Source of the DNA: Yponomeuta sedellus
Lineage: Eukaryota > Arthropoda > Insecta > Lepidoptera > Yponomeutidae
NCBI GenBank assembly: GCA_934045075.1
Contig: OW203736.1
Span: 18,426,805-18,490,804 of the forward strand
Length of the DNA stretch: 64,000 nt
Direction: 5' to 3'
The notes beneath the pieces were generated by a model. That model made no database searches and had not been told where the DNA came from. It was given only the letters and a program-made list of their open reading frames with translations. The translations under genes were made by a program, and so were the position numbers. Every line of letters begins with the position of its first letter. Position 1 is the first letter of the stretch. Shown piece after piece: positions 10,741 through 22,165 of this stretch.

Positions 10741-11440
10741 TCGTGCATTCGCCACGCTATCACTATCTGTACTGACGTGGATAGATTCCGAATGAAGAAA
10801 ACGAGTGTTTGCGCTAATCTCACGGAATTCCTAGTTTATATTTCGCATTCGGAAAACGCACGTATGCGCCCAGCCTAAGGGAGCGTTTCTTTGAATTCCT
10901 TTAAAGTAAGCAATGGCTCACAACGGCGACCCTAATAAGACTGCTGAAACCTATCGTATAGCTTGTATGTTAGTAATTCTTCTGATTCTGTTATCATAAA
11001 AATCGCAAAGGCTATGAGAAAAGCCCCTCTACTCATGAAAGTAAAAGGAAACAGAGGCAGGAAGAAGGGAAAGTTAAGTAACCATAAGTTTTTAAATGAA
11101 ATGTGAAAATACTGTTGGAGTAGCTAATAAATAATAATAATAATAAGTTGATAGAAGTACACATATATTCTTGCCATCCAGTTTTTGCTCATTACAGGAG
11201 TCACAACGCTCCAAGTATGCGGTATTTACCGCCTGGATTGACAATCATCTTAATGAAAATTTCTAAGGTAAACACCCAAATAAGTGCTCAAAAGAGACAA
11301 ACAGAAAAGTCCTCAAAGATGAAATCCCCAGGGGGATTTCATTATGTGTTTTGGTTTGCTTTATGTATTTCGTACTTTTTTATTATTTCTTCTGGTAAAA
11401 CTTTTCCTTTTTCTTCGTACTCACGTTTCATTTATTCATA
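10741..11440. other. No recognised gene
   Basis: Contains the probable H2 terminus (10830-10885), poly-purine codon remnants at 11020-11080 (GNRGRKKGKL-like) and an (AAT)n run at 11130. The plus ORF 11148-11441 has no recognisable motif; its first part may be a degraded upstream piece of the Sola-like gene. Confidence 0.35.
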
Positions 11441-11444
11441 GCCG

Positions 11445-11970
11445 GCACAATCACCACATACGTCACATTCTGATGTTTTTAATGATCATTTAAGAGAAGT
11501 TTTTGAGAAGCAATTGATGAATATAAAGACGATGCAAAATGGAAAGAAAGTAATGAAATAAAAATTTTCTCTATGGATTTACAGAAGGTACTTCTTATAC
11601 CACACATGCCTAAAATTGAAGATACGTTTTACGTCAGTCGTCTGATAGCATTTAACGAGACATTTGCTTCTCTGAAAAAAATATCTGAGGCTTATTGCAT
11701 TTAATGGCACGAGGGCATGGCTGAGAGAGACGCTCCCCAAATAATTGACGCTATTAAGACTTTTTTGAGACTGGAAAAGGATGTTCAAAACTTCGTTATT
11801 TGGATGGACAATTGCTGTGCTCAGAACAAGAATTGGGTTTTGTACACCGCTATGGTAATTATCTTAAATTCCAATATAGTCAGCCAAAATTTGCAATCAG
11901 GCACTTTGAAACATTTAACTAAACTCATATGAGTGCAGATGGGGTACATGGTAATGTAGAAAAACATATA
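11445..11970 (+). pseudogene. Sola-like DDE transposase fragment
   Basis: Read in two frames: IKIFSMDLQKVLLIPHMPKI (first Asp), YVSRLIAFNETFASL, then 11717-11932 with RDAPQIIDAIKTFLRLEKD and VIWMDNCCAQNKNWVLYTAM (second Asp, then the N-x-x-Q-N-K-N motif), and MSADGVHGNVEKH past a frame change. D/QKxxxLP, WxDNCxxQNKN and HxFMSADxxH are motifs I associate with an arthropod Sola-type transposase family. It is interrupted by frameshifts and runs directly into the piggyBac sequence. Confidence 0.55.
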
Positions 11971-12589
11971 TCTTAGGTTGAAGAATTTTTCGACGCTCCT
12001 CTCGCCGAAAGCCTCGCCGTTGACTCGGGCAGTGAGGTAGACGACGACGAGGAGCTTACCATGGAATAAAATCGCGGCATGCTTGAAGACGAAGAGGATA
12101 AAATTAGGGGAGACCCCGACGAGTTAGGAGGGTCTATCGATAACCTCACGTGGTCGGAGGTTTACTCTACTTTTGCCAGTAAGTGAGAACAGTTTGAGGA
12201 GGAGCCTGGTAACAAAATTGAGGGAACAAGTCCTTCAGGCTTGTTCACTCAATTATAAACCAGGACCCCATGAACCTCATCGTCAACGAAACGAACAATT
12301 ACGCGTGGGGGAGGATCGCAGCTGCTCAGGAATTTGAGGCAGGAATCTCCTCTGGTTCTAGGTTACACCATTGGGTCGAACCGTCGGTGGCTGAATTGTA
12401 CCGTCTGATCGCGATCATGATTTGTGTGCGTTCAAGGATGGATGAGTACACTGACCTTGCTAAGCTTTCGGAGGCTCGTGTCCAAAAGTAGATTTCTAGT
12501 ACTGATACGATTTTTGCACTTTGCAGACAATCGAGAATCGCTACACATGACCCCGAAAAAAAGTTGGCAAAAGTTAAACCTGTTACCTC

Positions 12590-12639
12590 GGTTCATCTAT
12601 GGACACTAAGCCTCGCAGGTAAGTGTCCATAGATGAACC
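12590..12639. repeat. Perfect fold-back palindrome, 18-bp arms
   Basis: GGTTCATCTATGGACACT (12590-12607) and its exact reverse complement (12622-12639) are separated by 14 nt. The right arm is the genuine piggyBac coding sequence (VSIDEP); the left arm replaces the sequence expected upstream. Confidence 0.95.
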
Positions 12640-13389
12640 CCTACTATCTATCTCTGAAAAGGTCAACTGAGCTGGGTGCAATGCATCCGTTCGAAAGCGG
12701 CACGATTTGGCATAAAAAAATATGAATTATGCGAGGCGGTAAGCGGCTTCATACTTAACATATTAATGCACACCGGGAAAGACACCAACCCCCTCTTCAG
12801 CAATTTTTGATTTTATGCCATCCACAGCAAAAAAGATTTTCCGAGCAAAGGAATTACAATTCTGTAACACTATCATAATTCCTAAAATCACAAATAACGG
12901 ACGTAGTTGGCACTTTGAACCGAATTGCCACACCAGCTGACATCCGTCAGCTAAATGAAATAAGGTTGGCTCGGAGGGCAGTAATAGGCCGACACTGTGG
13001 TGATATTTCGGGTCTTTCCTGGAGAGACGTAAAATTAAAAGCCACAGTGTCGACCTTCCACAATGCTGATCTAGTGGAGGGTCGTCGAGCCGGTAGAGTA
13101 TCATGAAGCCAGTGGTTGTGGAGGAACACAATAAATTTATGGGCGGAGTGAATTTTAAGGACCAGAAACTTTCCATGTTTTTGATGTGATTTGTTTGTGG
13201 ATGGGATAAAAGTTTTGATGGATCGTAGATCGCTTTGAGATGTTGTTTTTAGTTCTGTAACGATTTGGTGTTCACTGTTATGTTACAAGAACTCTGTAAA
13301 TCTAAAACTAAATGAAATTAAATTGCAAATAAAATTTTGTCGGCTCTTCTAAATATAACAATTTTGAATGCTTGTTTTATATATATATA

Positions 13390-13429
13390 TGGCCAATGTT
13401 GGATATATATAAATATCCAACATTGGCCA
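13390..13429. repeat. Perfect fold-back palindrome, 17-bp arms
   Basis: TGGCCAATGTTGGATAT (13390-13406) and its exact reverse complement (13413-13429) with a 6-nt spacer. The first 14 bases recur at 13707-13720 inside the piggyBac Cys-rich domain. Confidence 0.95.
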
Positions 13430-13785
13430 GCAGAGAAAACTTACCCACATGCAGTTCCCATTTTTGCTTGCAGAAGAGTTGTCACAGCAATTTGACACAG
13501 ATGTCCGAATTGCTTCAAAATCTGGCAACCCCTGTTCGGCTAAATAGCAACTTAGAGCATTTCACCGAGCACAGAACAATAGTGGCAGATAGAAAGAACA
13601 ATAAGCAAGACAGGTTCATAAGAGGACGCTGTGCCAGATGTGCTGTTCGCAAGAAGAGGAAAATGTCGAACATAATCTGCAGTTCATGTAAAGTTTTACT
13701 CTGCGTTGGCCAATGTTGGAAAGGTTTCCATCATAATCTGTATTTTAAACAGCTGTACAAATTTTTGTGTTTCTATCATTAGCGG

Positions 13786-14689
13786 TTGAGGCCGTGCGTG
13801 CGTCTATATGACAGTAGTAACATCTCCTTTTATACATAAGATGCTGCTAACATGCCACCGCCCCGGTTACATACAGTATTGCGTATATAGATTACGGTAT
13901 TGTAGTTAATTTGCTTACGTAACAACTTTACACATATTTCCATCGAAATAAAAATTCCGTATAAATTTGAATGTCTCTAATTTCATTAAACCGTCCCGCT
14001 GGCCGTAGTAAATTCTAGTAACTAGCGTTGCCGTTCCGCCACATCGTTTCGCGCAAAACGTTAATGAAGTAATTCACATGCACTGATTGCAATGTTACTT
14101 CGTCGGTGCGCGTGATAAAATTTCTATGTATTTTTCTCACTTTTCGTTTTTTTTCACTACAATTACTATTTAAAGAAAGGCGCATCTTACGCAAAAATCG
14201 TTTTTTTCCCTATTCAAACAGTTTTTGTATTTCTAAAATCCGCTATGTGAAGCCCATATACAACAAGTTCCGACATGTGGTCTAAAACACATATCGGAAA
14301 TGTTCTGTGCCTAATTTTACTCGTACGGCTCTCTATGTGCGCGTAGGCATATAGCGGTTTCGGTCTTTAGAAAAGGATGGCACTATAAATGCACATAGCG
14401 ATTATTCTCTACCGATTAATCACTTTCACAGAGAATGCCGATTGGTTTTGACGTGTAAGTGTAAGGTGCGAACTAAAATAAAAAATAAAATACATTCATG
14501 GTGTTGAAGACAGTGTGTTGGCGTCCCGTTTATACCTTTTTATAAAGGTAAGTAAATTATCGGTATTACCTACCTCCTACAAGTAAAATTAATTACACAA
14601 TTTAACCGAATTACATGATAATACCTATGTTTACCTACTTAAATGCACGGATACAATCTACGGTAATAACATCCACACGACACATTAAC
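13786..14689. other. Non-coding; left subterminal region of the larger Sola-like element
   Basis: At 14240-14410 the motif CGCTATGTG or its reverse complement occurs repeatedly (CCGCTATGTG, CACATATCGG, CATATAGCGG, GCACATAGCG). The same motif set recurs at 18380-18495 beyond the transposase, as expected of subterminal repeats. Exact element ends are not defined. Confidence 0.5.
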
Positions 14690-14875
14690 TTGTTCTGGTC
14701 CCAAACTAGGATACCCTGTGCTATGGTAACTAAGTTAAGACAAGGACATCGCAAACACGGAAAAACATCCTGACTGAGGCTATTTGTACAATTGTACCGC
14801 GGCCTCCTGTGGGAGTCGAACTCATGATCTCTGGCTCGGTAACTAAACGTGATACCAATAGACCAACGAGGCAGT
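14690..14875 (-). mobile_element. tRNA-derived SINE, minus strand
   Basis: Read on the minus strand it has a tRNA-like head, TGCCTCGTTGGTCTATTGGT (box A) and GAGTTCGACTCCC (box B, about 14810-14822), then GCGATGTCCTTGTC and CACAGGGTATCCTAG. The body matches the SINEs at 26774-26980 and 30045-30235 (GTGATGTCGTTGTTTCTGG, GGTATCCTAG), so all three are one family. Confidence 0.7.
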
Positions 14876-15090
14876 CACTTAAATAAGTAATCAGATATAG
14901 TTGGTAGTACGATCCCGAGCAGGCCAGGCCGTAAGTGATAAGGCACCTTGCAGCACAAACCATCACGTCTTCACTGCGAGGGCACGGGTCTATCACGTGG
15001 TCAGTAATCCTACCCACGTTTGCTACTGCTACATGTAGATTAATAGAAAAGCAGTCATAATATTAAAACAAAATTATCTCATCGTTTCAG

Positions 15091-17585
15091 ATGTCATTCA
15101 AATTCAAGCGAGGTAAACAGCTCGTCTCATTGTGTACTGAAAATGACCAACGTTCATTAGTACCTTGTGAAGATATGCCACCTCAACCTTCAGATAATAA
15201 TAGTAGCTTGGAAATCTTAGACGACCTGAACATTTCCAATATGGAGGTTATGCTTTATTCAAAGCGTGTTGTAGAGCTAATGGAAACCGACCAGACATTC
15301 CAAATAATAGACACAAGTTGCAGCCCACTGAAAAATTCACAACAAACATATACAAATTTTGTTGGATCTTCTACATACTCTGACTCAATATCCACCATTC
15401 AAGCTAATGTAAGATGTAACGTCACTCAACAGTTAGGCTTCCGGTCTTTCAATGATGCGAGTTTAACCCAGAAACCACCTGTTGACCCCAATAGAATAAC
15501 CCAGATTCTTCAACCATCCAATGAATCATACAACAGAGATGTCACCCAGATAGATTTGGAGCCCGTAACAGACCCTGTCAGTACACAACTTATACCAAAT
15601 CCCGATGCAACGAGTGCCCTATTCATGACTGATGCTGGAAATATTGATGATATAGTAGCAGATATCGAGCCAGCGTCGGGTCCCACTACGACAAGTGCCC
15701 TCCTAATACTTTCTGCAAATACTGCAAACGAGTCTTCTATCGAATCATCTGATAGAAATATTTCCGTTATAACAGACTCTACCATTGACTGTAGACGCAC
15801 TGAAGATACTGGAAGTTCAGAAAATAATGTTATCCTTAACGAGCAAACAGGATTATTGGAACCTATTGAAGATCCTTGTGAAAATATAGGCGAATCATTA
15901 ATAAATGACAGCACTGTGACCGGACGTAGAAAGACCGGACAAAAATTAAGAGTCTTAGGTAAATGTTACCTAGGTTCGATATTATTGAAGGAAAGGGAAA
16001 ACATAACGACAATTCAAAGAAAAGAGCCAAAAAATTGCACACAAAGCCATGTGATCACGGTGCTGAAGAAAAGTCTGATCGAAGTTTTTTATGCGCTGCA
16101 ATCGATGAGAAATCGCGTGAAGATATTTTCAAATATTTCTGGGATTTATCTTCGTGGGAAGCTAAAAAGTCATATTTGAAATCCATTCAAATATGACTTT
16201 TTTTCAAATTCGATTCAAATTCGTCATGTTTTGACGCGCCGCCGCGTCCAAGATGATGAATCCAAAACCTTAAGAAAGGCTTTTGGATTTGATTGTTACT
16301 TACCGGGGGATGCTGGAAAAAAATTTCGGGTTTGCAAAGAATTTCTTCTAGCAACCCTGGATTTAAACAAAGATGTCTTGCAGGAATGGATAAGATCTAG
16401 AGACAGCTTACAAATTCCAGAAGGTAGAACAAGGACTGCTGACCGAGCCACAGTCATTCAACACCACCCCGTAAGGGCTCCAAAGTCACGGTCAGTTTAT
16501 GCGTGGCTGGATATTATCCCAAAGATCCCTAGTCATTATTGTAGGGCTAGTACTTCTCGGACCTATGTAGAAGAGGCATTTAAAAAAAGTTTACAGAGGT
16601 GCTCAAACAACAAAAAATATCAATATTTCGTCCTAGAAAAGACCAATGCGATACTTGTGTCGCATACAAAGAGGGAAATATTGAAGAGGAGATTTACCAG
16701 TTGCACATTTTGAAGAAAAACGAGGCCCGAGCTGCAAATGAAAATGCCGCACGTCAGATAGAGAATCCAGATGTGATCGTTGTTAGTATGGACATGCAGA
16801 GCGTTTTGTTGTGTCCAAAACTACTTGTATCGGAGCAATATTATAAAATGAAATTGGCTGTGCATAATTTTACATTTCACATTAAAAATAACAAGGATTT
16901 TTATCTTTATGTCTGGCACGAAGGTGATGGAGGCACAACAGCGAACTATATAACCACTTGCATCGTCGCTTTTATTGAAAAAGTGTGTCGCTGCTACAAA
17001 AACATTTACCTAATATCTGACGGTTGTGCATACCAAAATAAGAACAGGGTTTTAGTGAGTGCTCTATCAATTTTGAGCAACAAACTTAGTATTGATATTA
17101 AACAAATCATTTTGGAAAAAGGCCATACGATGATGGAAGCTGACAGCGTCCACTCTACCCTAGAAAGACAATTTAAAGCTCCAATATTTACACCATCTGA
17201 TTATATGATGGAATAAATAATGCATAAATCACGTCCGTCTCAGCCGTACACAGTCCATAATTAGGACTACACATTTTTCAAAAACTTTGAGGCCTTACCT
17301 GGAGTGTATAACAGTATTAGACCTGGGAGGAAAGCAGGCGATGCCACTGTCACTGATATTCGTGGTGTTTTATATTCAGGTGGCTCAGTCAAGTATAAAC
17401 TAAGGCACTCTGATGATTGGGCAGATTTGCCTCAAAGACGTTTGACATCAAGAGACGACGTTGAACCGGATAGATTGTACACCGATCCACTAAAGATTGA
17501 TTCTACGAAATTTTCACACCTACAGTGTCTTAAGCAGTACATACATAGAGATTCTCACTCCTTTTATGACAATTTACAGCATTAA
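15091..17585 (+). pseudogene. Sola-like DDE transposase, multi-frame pseudogene
   Basis: Starts just after a splice-acceptor-like TTTCAG with MSFKFKRGKQLVSLC and a long Ser/Thr-rich acidic region (to about 15950). A frame change leads to KPCDHGAEEKSDRSFLCAAI and FKYFWDLSSWEAKKSYLKS. The catalytic part follows in two frames: FRPRKDQCDTCVAYKEGN (zinc-like Cys pair), VIVVSMDMQSVLLCPKL (Asp), YVWHEGDGGTTANY, YLISDGCAYQNKNRV (Asp) and LEKGHTMMEADSVHSTLERQ (Glu region). The C-terminal domain, 17304-17585, has SIRPGRKAGDATVTDIRGV and YKLRHSDDWADLPQRR. Breaks lie at about 15960, 16165-16230 (fold-back palindrome), 16600 and 17216. The superfamily name is my best match; the DDE transposase call itself is firmer. 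Confidence 0.65.
16164..16202. repeat. Perfect fold-back palindrome, 17-bp arms
   Basis: AAAAAGTCATATTTGAA (16164-16180) and its exact reverse complement (16186-16202), spacer ATCCA. It sits within the transposase coding region and destroys it. Confidence 0.95.
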
Positions 17586-18547
17586 TAACCAAAGTTTTAC
17601 AATTTTGTTCCTACATACACAAACACTCTTTTACAATCTTCTTGCTTCCTCCAGGTTCATTAATATTTGCATACATGCATGTCAGTTTGTGAAGCTTTTG
17701 ATAGAACCTTTTTTAAGTAGTATTAGTGTTAAGTCGTAGTATTTAGTAACCACTACGTTCCTAACCTACGTAAATACACAGCAAAGTATCTCATTAAGAG
17801 CCTGTTTTCACAATCGGCAAGTGAATTTTACTCATCGTATTATAAGTGATATAATTTGAATGCCCTGCCATACTAATGGAAAATGAAGGTATATGACCGA
17901 CGTCGACAACATACTAAAAACTGTTGAGTAAAATTTACTTGTCGTTTGTGGAGTAGGCCCCATGCCTGATTAAAGTATTAGTTAGGTACCAATGTTAACA
18001 TTGTATAGTTATTAAGAAAAGTTACATTTAAGTATAAAAAGTGCCTTAGGTCAACCTCTCGTTGGCTTAACTGCATGTCTGTACTTGAACCTACAGTGTT
18101 TTAGCAAGGAATTTTACCAAACGAAATTTTACCATATTCGATCAAATAGATACGATTAAAGTCTGTTTTAAGCAGATCTGCACTAAAGCACTGTAGTTAC
18201 AAGCAGAAACCAGCTTTTAAGTGCCTAGTTAATCTTTCATGTGATATGTAGTATAAATATTTTGATGATAAATTTTGATCTCAGAATTTTGCCCAGCAAA
18301 TTTATAATTTTATTGTGATTTTCTAATAAAAACATTTTATTTCGTTCATTATATCGTTTGCTTTACTTAAAACAAAAATTAGCTATGTGTAAATGAAACT
18401 CAAACGCATTAGTTGGGCCTAGTTTAAAAATCGCTATGTGGTTACTGAACACATATCGATATTTTATGGAGCAGAGAAAAAATCGCTTTGTGCCTTTTTT
18501 TCCAAATAGTTGTGTTTTTTTATTACTGATTAACGCAAATAGTTTAA
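17586..18547. other. 3' untranslated and right subterminal region of Sola-like element
   Basis: No ORF with recognisable motif. CGCTATGTG-type repeats (TAGCTATGTG, ATCGCTATGTGG, ACACATATCGAT, ATCGCTTTGTG) lie at 18380-18495, matching those at 14.24-14.41 kb. Confidence 0.5.
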
Positions 18548-18605
18548 CCCATATATGCCCAGTTATAGTAATAATTGATAATTACTATAACTGGGCATAT
18601 ATGGG
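18548..18605. repeat. Perfect fold-back palindrome, 25-bp arms
   Basis: Arms 18548-18572 and 18581-18605 are exact reverse complements with an 8-nt spacer (AATTGATA). The left arm begins CCCATATATGCCCAG. Confidence 0.97.
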
Positions 18606-18654
18606 AATAAAACACAGTAATAATTGACTTTTCATTATCACTTTCACTTTTCTT

Positions 18655-19755
18655 CAGCAGATAAGACAAGAACTTAGCGTCCATGAGGTCGATGCCTTCC
18701 AGAAAAAAACCTTTACTTCAGGACCTAAATACTAATCCAGGAGTTCTGCCCGTCAAGCAAGGCGTTGCTGTTATTAGCAAAGATAAGTGGATTTTAGTAA
18801 AGACGCTCGACTTCACACCAGTCGCAGACGATCTGAAAACGAACCTGTTATGTGTCCACGAATTGAATGATTTAGTTAAGGTATTTGATAAGAATCTTAC
18901 TTTTAATTTTGTAGATATAAGAATCCAAACGGAATATGTAAAAAACAATACCTTGGAAAAAAATTCCAACAGGTTTCACCCTCTATTCGTGCAAAACGAG
19001 GTATACTAAATCCTCTTGGTTCAATAATCAAAATCATAACCGGAAATCTTGATAATGACGATGCTATTAAATACGACAAAATTATTAATGAAGTAAAATC
19101 CAATCAAAAGGAAAGCAATCGGAAAATGACTTTGATTACTGAAATGGTGTAAACTCTTGCAAATTCTACTTTTAAGTTAAATGACAATCTCATTCAAATT
19201 AACAAGGAAATCAAGAAAATTTCGGAAAATCTTAATGAACTCTCAAAATCTAACTATTTAAATCACATTGAAACTCAAATTCTGAGTACTTACAATCTGT
19301 TAATTCATAACTTTCAGTCTATCCATATTAAGTTGAACGAGATTGAAACAAGTATAGCCTTAAGTAGATTAGGTACATTACATACATCTATAATAGAGAC
19401 AACGAAAATGTTAAGTCTTCTTGAAAAGATAAATAAGGTAGAGACTTTGGTATATCCACCTACTTTGGAAAACCTAGTTAAAATAGAGCAAACCATGACG
19501 TTAAAAGCATACTTTAAAGGAAATGAAATTAACTATCTATTGGAAATACCACTTGTAAGCAAGGACACTTATATCTATTACAAAATGATTCCTTTACCTA
19601 TTTTATCCCAAAAACAAACCCTTGTCATTGTTCCCAAATTTCCCTATATCCTAGTGAAGGGATCGAATATCAGGCTACTAACCGCCCCATGCCAGGAGAT
19701 CGACGAGTTCAGCTTTCTCTGTATCAACGATGACAAGTCCAGCTACATTCAAGAC
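18655..19755 (+). pseudogene. env: Errantivirus/baculovirus-F-like env, N-terminal two thirds
   Basis: A splice-acceptor-like TTTTCTTCAG precedes it. The frame 18683-19009 reads NPGVLPVKQGVAVISKDKW and VKTLDFTPVADDLKTNLLC, then a one-base shift gives a basic site before GILNPLGSIIKIITGNLDND (19006-19060), which is the fusion-peptide region of the Baculo_F family. A heptad-like helical region follows, interrupted by a TAA at about 19150, then KVETLVYPPTLENLVKIEQT and LVIVPKFPYILVKGSNI, with a Cys-bearing segment up to 19755. Intact proteins of this family are envelope fusion glycoproteins of insect endogenous retroviruses. This copy has a frameshift, a stop and a 3.3-kb insertion. Confidence 0.85.
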
Positions 19756-20380
19756 CAGGGCTTGTTTACCGGTAAAATTTTCAAACCGGTACCGTGCTAA
19801 GTACATAGGAGCATTTTATTTCGGTTTCGTTCTACCTTAACCTTAAAAAAACCGGTTTCCTTAAGGAGCAAAATCAGAAAGGGTTTCGATCTATTAACAG
19901 GTTTTTAGAGGTTTTCATTTCGCTCTTTCCGACGTTGCCAACGCAATGTGAATGAGTAATTTTCATTAGTTTCTTTTGGAACCCTGTCCTGACTGATTGA
20001 CTGCTCCAGACGACAACGATGGTAAGTTTATGGATGTCATATTTTCCTCGTTGCATGTCATGAGATATATAAAAGAGATATGTATATTCTATTTTGTTCT
20101 ATTCTAATATTGTTTTGGAAATGGATTTAACAGCAGGATGCCTACGTGGGCTTAAATAATACTTTAAAGGAACTGAGAAACGGTAGCGAGCGCCAAGTGT
20201 TACTTATATTTTTTTTACCCCGGGGTGTTATAAATTTGACTGCTATTTGTATGTGTCTGTGTGTGAATGGCACCGTAGCTATAGCCTTAAAACTGGTAAA
20301 CCGATATGGATGCGGTATTTTTAATTTGAAGGCTGGTTTTCTAGCGAGTGTTCTTAGATATGTTTTAACCTAATCGATGC

Positions 20381-21447
20381 TCCCCCTCGACCTAAGGGCC
20401 AAGGAGGCCCTTCAACTCTATGAGTTGAAGAGGGGGAGGCTCTTCGCCCCGCTCCCGGGCCGGGAAGTCGAGCACCGATGCAGCCCGTTGACGCTGGGAC
20501 ACCCCGCTCTCAGGACTCCGGTGGAGTTTGAGGAGGTGGCTAGCGTGGAAGAGCTCGGTAAGCTCGACGACTGGCCCAGGGCCTATAAGGTGGGCAGCAA
20601 GATCGCGGGCAAGGTGGGGGGAGCGGTCACACTGTGGAAGGGCGGCGCTGAGGTCCGCACCAGGGGGTTCAGGCTGGAGGGATTCGCCTCCGTCTTCCAA
20701 GCGGAGATAATGGCGATCTCTAAGGCTCTCGACCTCGTTGCCGGGGGTCCCGTTCCCATCAGGGCGAGTGTTCTGAGCGACTCCAGATCCGCTCTGGAGT
20801 AGCTCAGGAGTACCTCGCCCACACACCCACTGACCGTGAAAATCCACGGCCAGCTTGCGAACATCCAGAAAAACGGGGGCCTGATCCGGTTTTGGATCAA
20901 GGCCCACGTCGGGATCCCCGGCAACGAACGCGCGGATGAGTTGGCCAAGAGGGCTGCGTTGTCCCGCAAAGACGCGGCAGCCTACGACCTGTATCCCGTC
21001 TCACACGCAAAATTGCAGGTGAGACGGGAGACAGTGGCAAAGAGGCAGACCCGCTATAGCGAGTCTGCCACAGGCCGCGTCACCTCGCTGTTCTTCCCGG
21101 ACGTCGCATCGGCCCACAAAGTCCTTGGCAAATTCACAATGTGCAATGCCAAGGCGCAGCTCTTTACGGGGCACGGCGGCTTTCAAGCGTACCTCCACAG
21201 GTTCAAGCTCGCGGGGAGTCCGTTCTGCATCTGTGATGACGAGACTCCCGAAACGCTGGAGCACCTGCTGGAGGAGTGCCCCCGTTTTGGAGCTGCTAGG
21301 GCCGATTGCGAGATACGCCTGGGAAGAGCGGTGAGGTGCGAGGCGTTCGCCGCCCTTATGGCCGACTCCAAGAGTCGGGAGGCCTTCCTTGCCTTCGCCC
21401 TGGGGGTGACGCGCGCGGCCTCAAGGGCGAATGGGGGCCGGGTCTAA
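20381..21447 (+). pseudogene. LINE ORF2 C-terminus: RNase H plus zinc-knuckle-like domain
   Basis: One frame with a single TAG at about 20800. RNase H features are VFQAEIMAISKALDL (Glu), SVLSDSRSALE (Asp) and WIKAHVGIPGNERADELAKR (His/Asp). The usual first motif YTDGSK reads YKVGSK here, so the first catalytic Asp appears lost. The C-terminus has CICDDETPETLEHLLEECPR, the Cys/His pattern typical of R1/TRAS and I-group LINEs. The minus-strand and +2 ORFs over this GC-rich region are shadows. Confidence 0.88.
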
Positions 21448-22116
21448 CCCGGGCCTTACTCCTTTATTAATTTATTTTTGGTCGGTCGGGCAGTAAGCAT
21501 TTTATAATAATTTTAATTTAACTAGTTATATTCTGTACCCCGGCGCCTTGCTTGTGACTACTCGTCGGAGTAGACAGAGATAAGGCGCCGGGGAAAACAC
21601 GATAATTCTGTTATATTATATTTTGTAAATACCATTTTAAAATTTTAATACTATTTGCTAATTTTATTTTAATTTTTTTTCATTATTATTTTCAATTCTA
21701 TCATAAATATTCGTGTTATAAATGAAGTTGTAAATGGGTTAAAAAAAAGAATGAAGTATATACATGTATATATAAATAAATAAAAAACTAAAAGAAGGAA
21801 AGAAAGTGATAAAAAAGAAAGAAAGAAAAAAGGAAATAAGATGAAAAAAAATCAAGGAAACAGAACAAAAAACCCATTTGAAAAAGAGAGAAAATCCATT
21901 AGAATAAGACTATATTATTTGCAATTTTATAGCACTGCAATTAATATTACTCATTGACAAGCATTTTAGCGCAATTTTAAATTTTAATCGTACAATTATT
22001 ATTTTAATTTCTTATTTTAATATTATTTTAATAACATGTAATAATTCTAATTTTAAATATAATGACTGAAAGGTTGCCACAAAATAAATAGTGGCAGCAA
22101 CCTCGACCAAAAAAAA
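20381..22116 (+). mobile_element. 5'-truncated R1/I-group LINE with 14-bp TSD and poly(A)
   Basis: Flanked by AACCTAATCGATGC at 20367-20380 and 22117-22130, an exact 14-bp duplication. It ends in an A run after a 3' UTR of roughly 650 bp. The coding part (RNase H domain) is high-GC. It is nested within the hAT-like element, so it is younger than that insertion. Confidence 0.95.
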
Positions 22117-22130
22117 AACCTAATCGATGC

Positions 22131-22165
22131 CTAATTTGTCCTGTCGTGGGTTATTTTTTTTAATT
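22131..22165. other. Right flank of the LINE within the hAT-like element
   Basis: Short T-rich stretch between the LINE TSD and the tRNA-like repeat; nothing recognised. Confidence 0.4.

Larger units (their letters stand above)
11975..13785 (+). pseudogene. piggyBac-family transposase, multiply broken
   Basis: Blocks in order: an acidic N-terminus with LAVDSGSEVDDDEELTME; LIVNETNNYAWGRIAAAQEF with the following HHWVEPSVAELYRLIAIMIC (12270-12491); FLVLIRFLHFADNRESLHMT; a palindrome-damaged VSIDEP/CNASVRKRHDLA region; ELCEAVSGFILNILMHTGKD; DVVGTLNRIATPADIRQLNE to LKATVSTFHNADLV; and KPVVVEEHNKFMGGVNFKDQ. A C-terminal Cys-rich finger follows, RGRCARCAVRKKRKMSNIIC with SSCKVLLCVGQCWKGFHHN. The gene has at least six stops or shifts. 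The long minus-strand ORF 13176-12763 is antisense shadow. No TTAA-flanked ends were identified. Confidence 0.85.

Noticed and set aside
12763..13176. 137-aa minus-strand ORF
   Set aside because: Antisense to conserved piggyBac blocks read on the plus strand; no motif of its own.
20392..20969. Long minus-strand ORFs (171 and 128 aa)
   Set aside because: Shadows of the GC-rich RNase H coding sequence on the plus strand.
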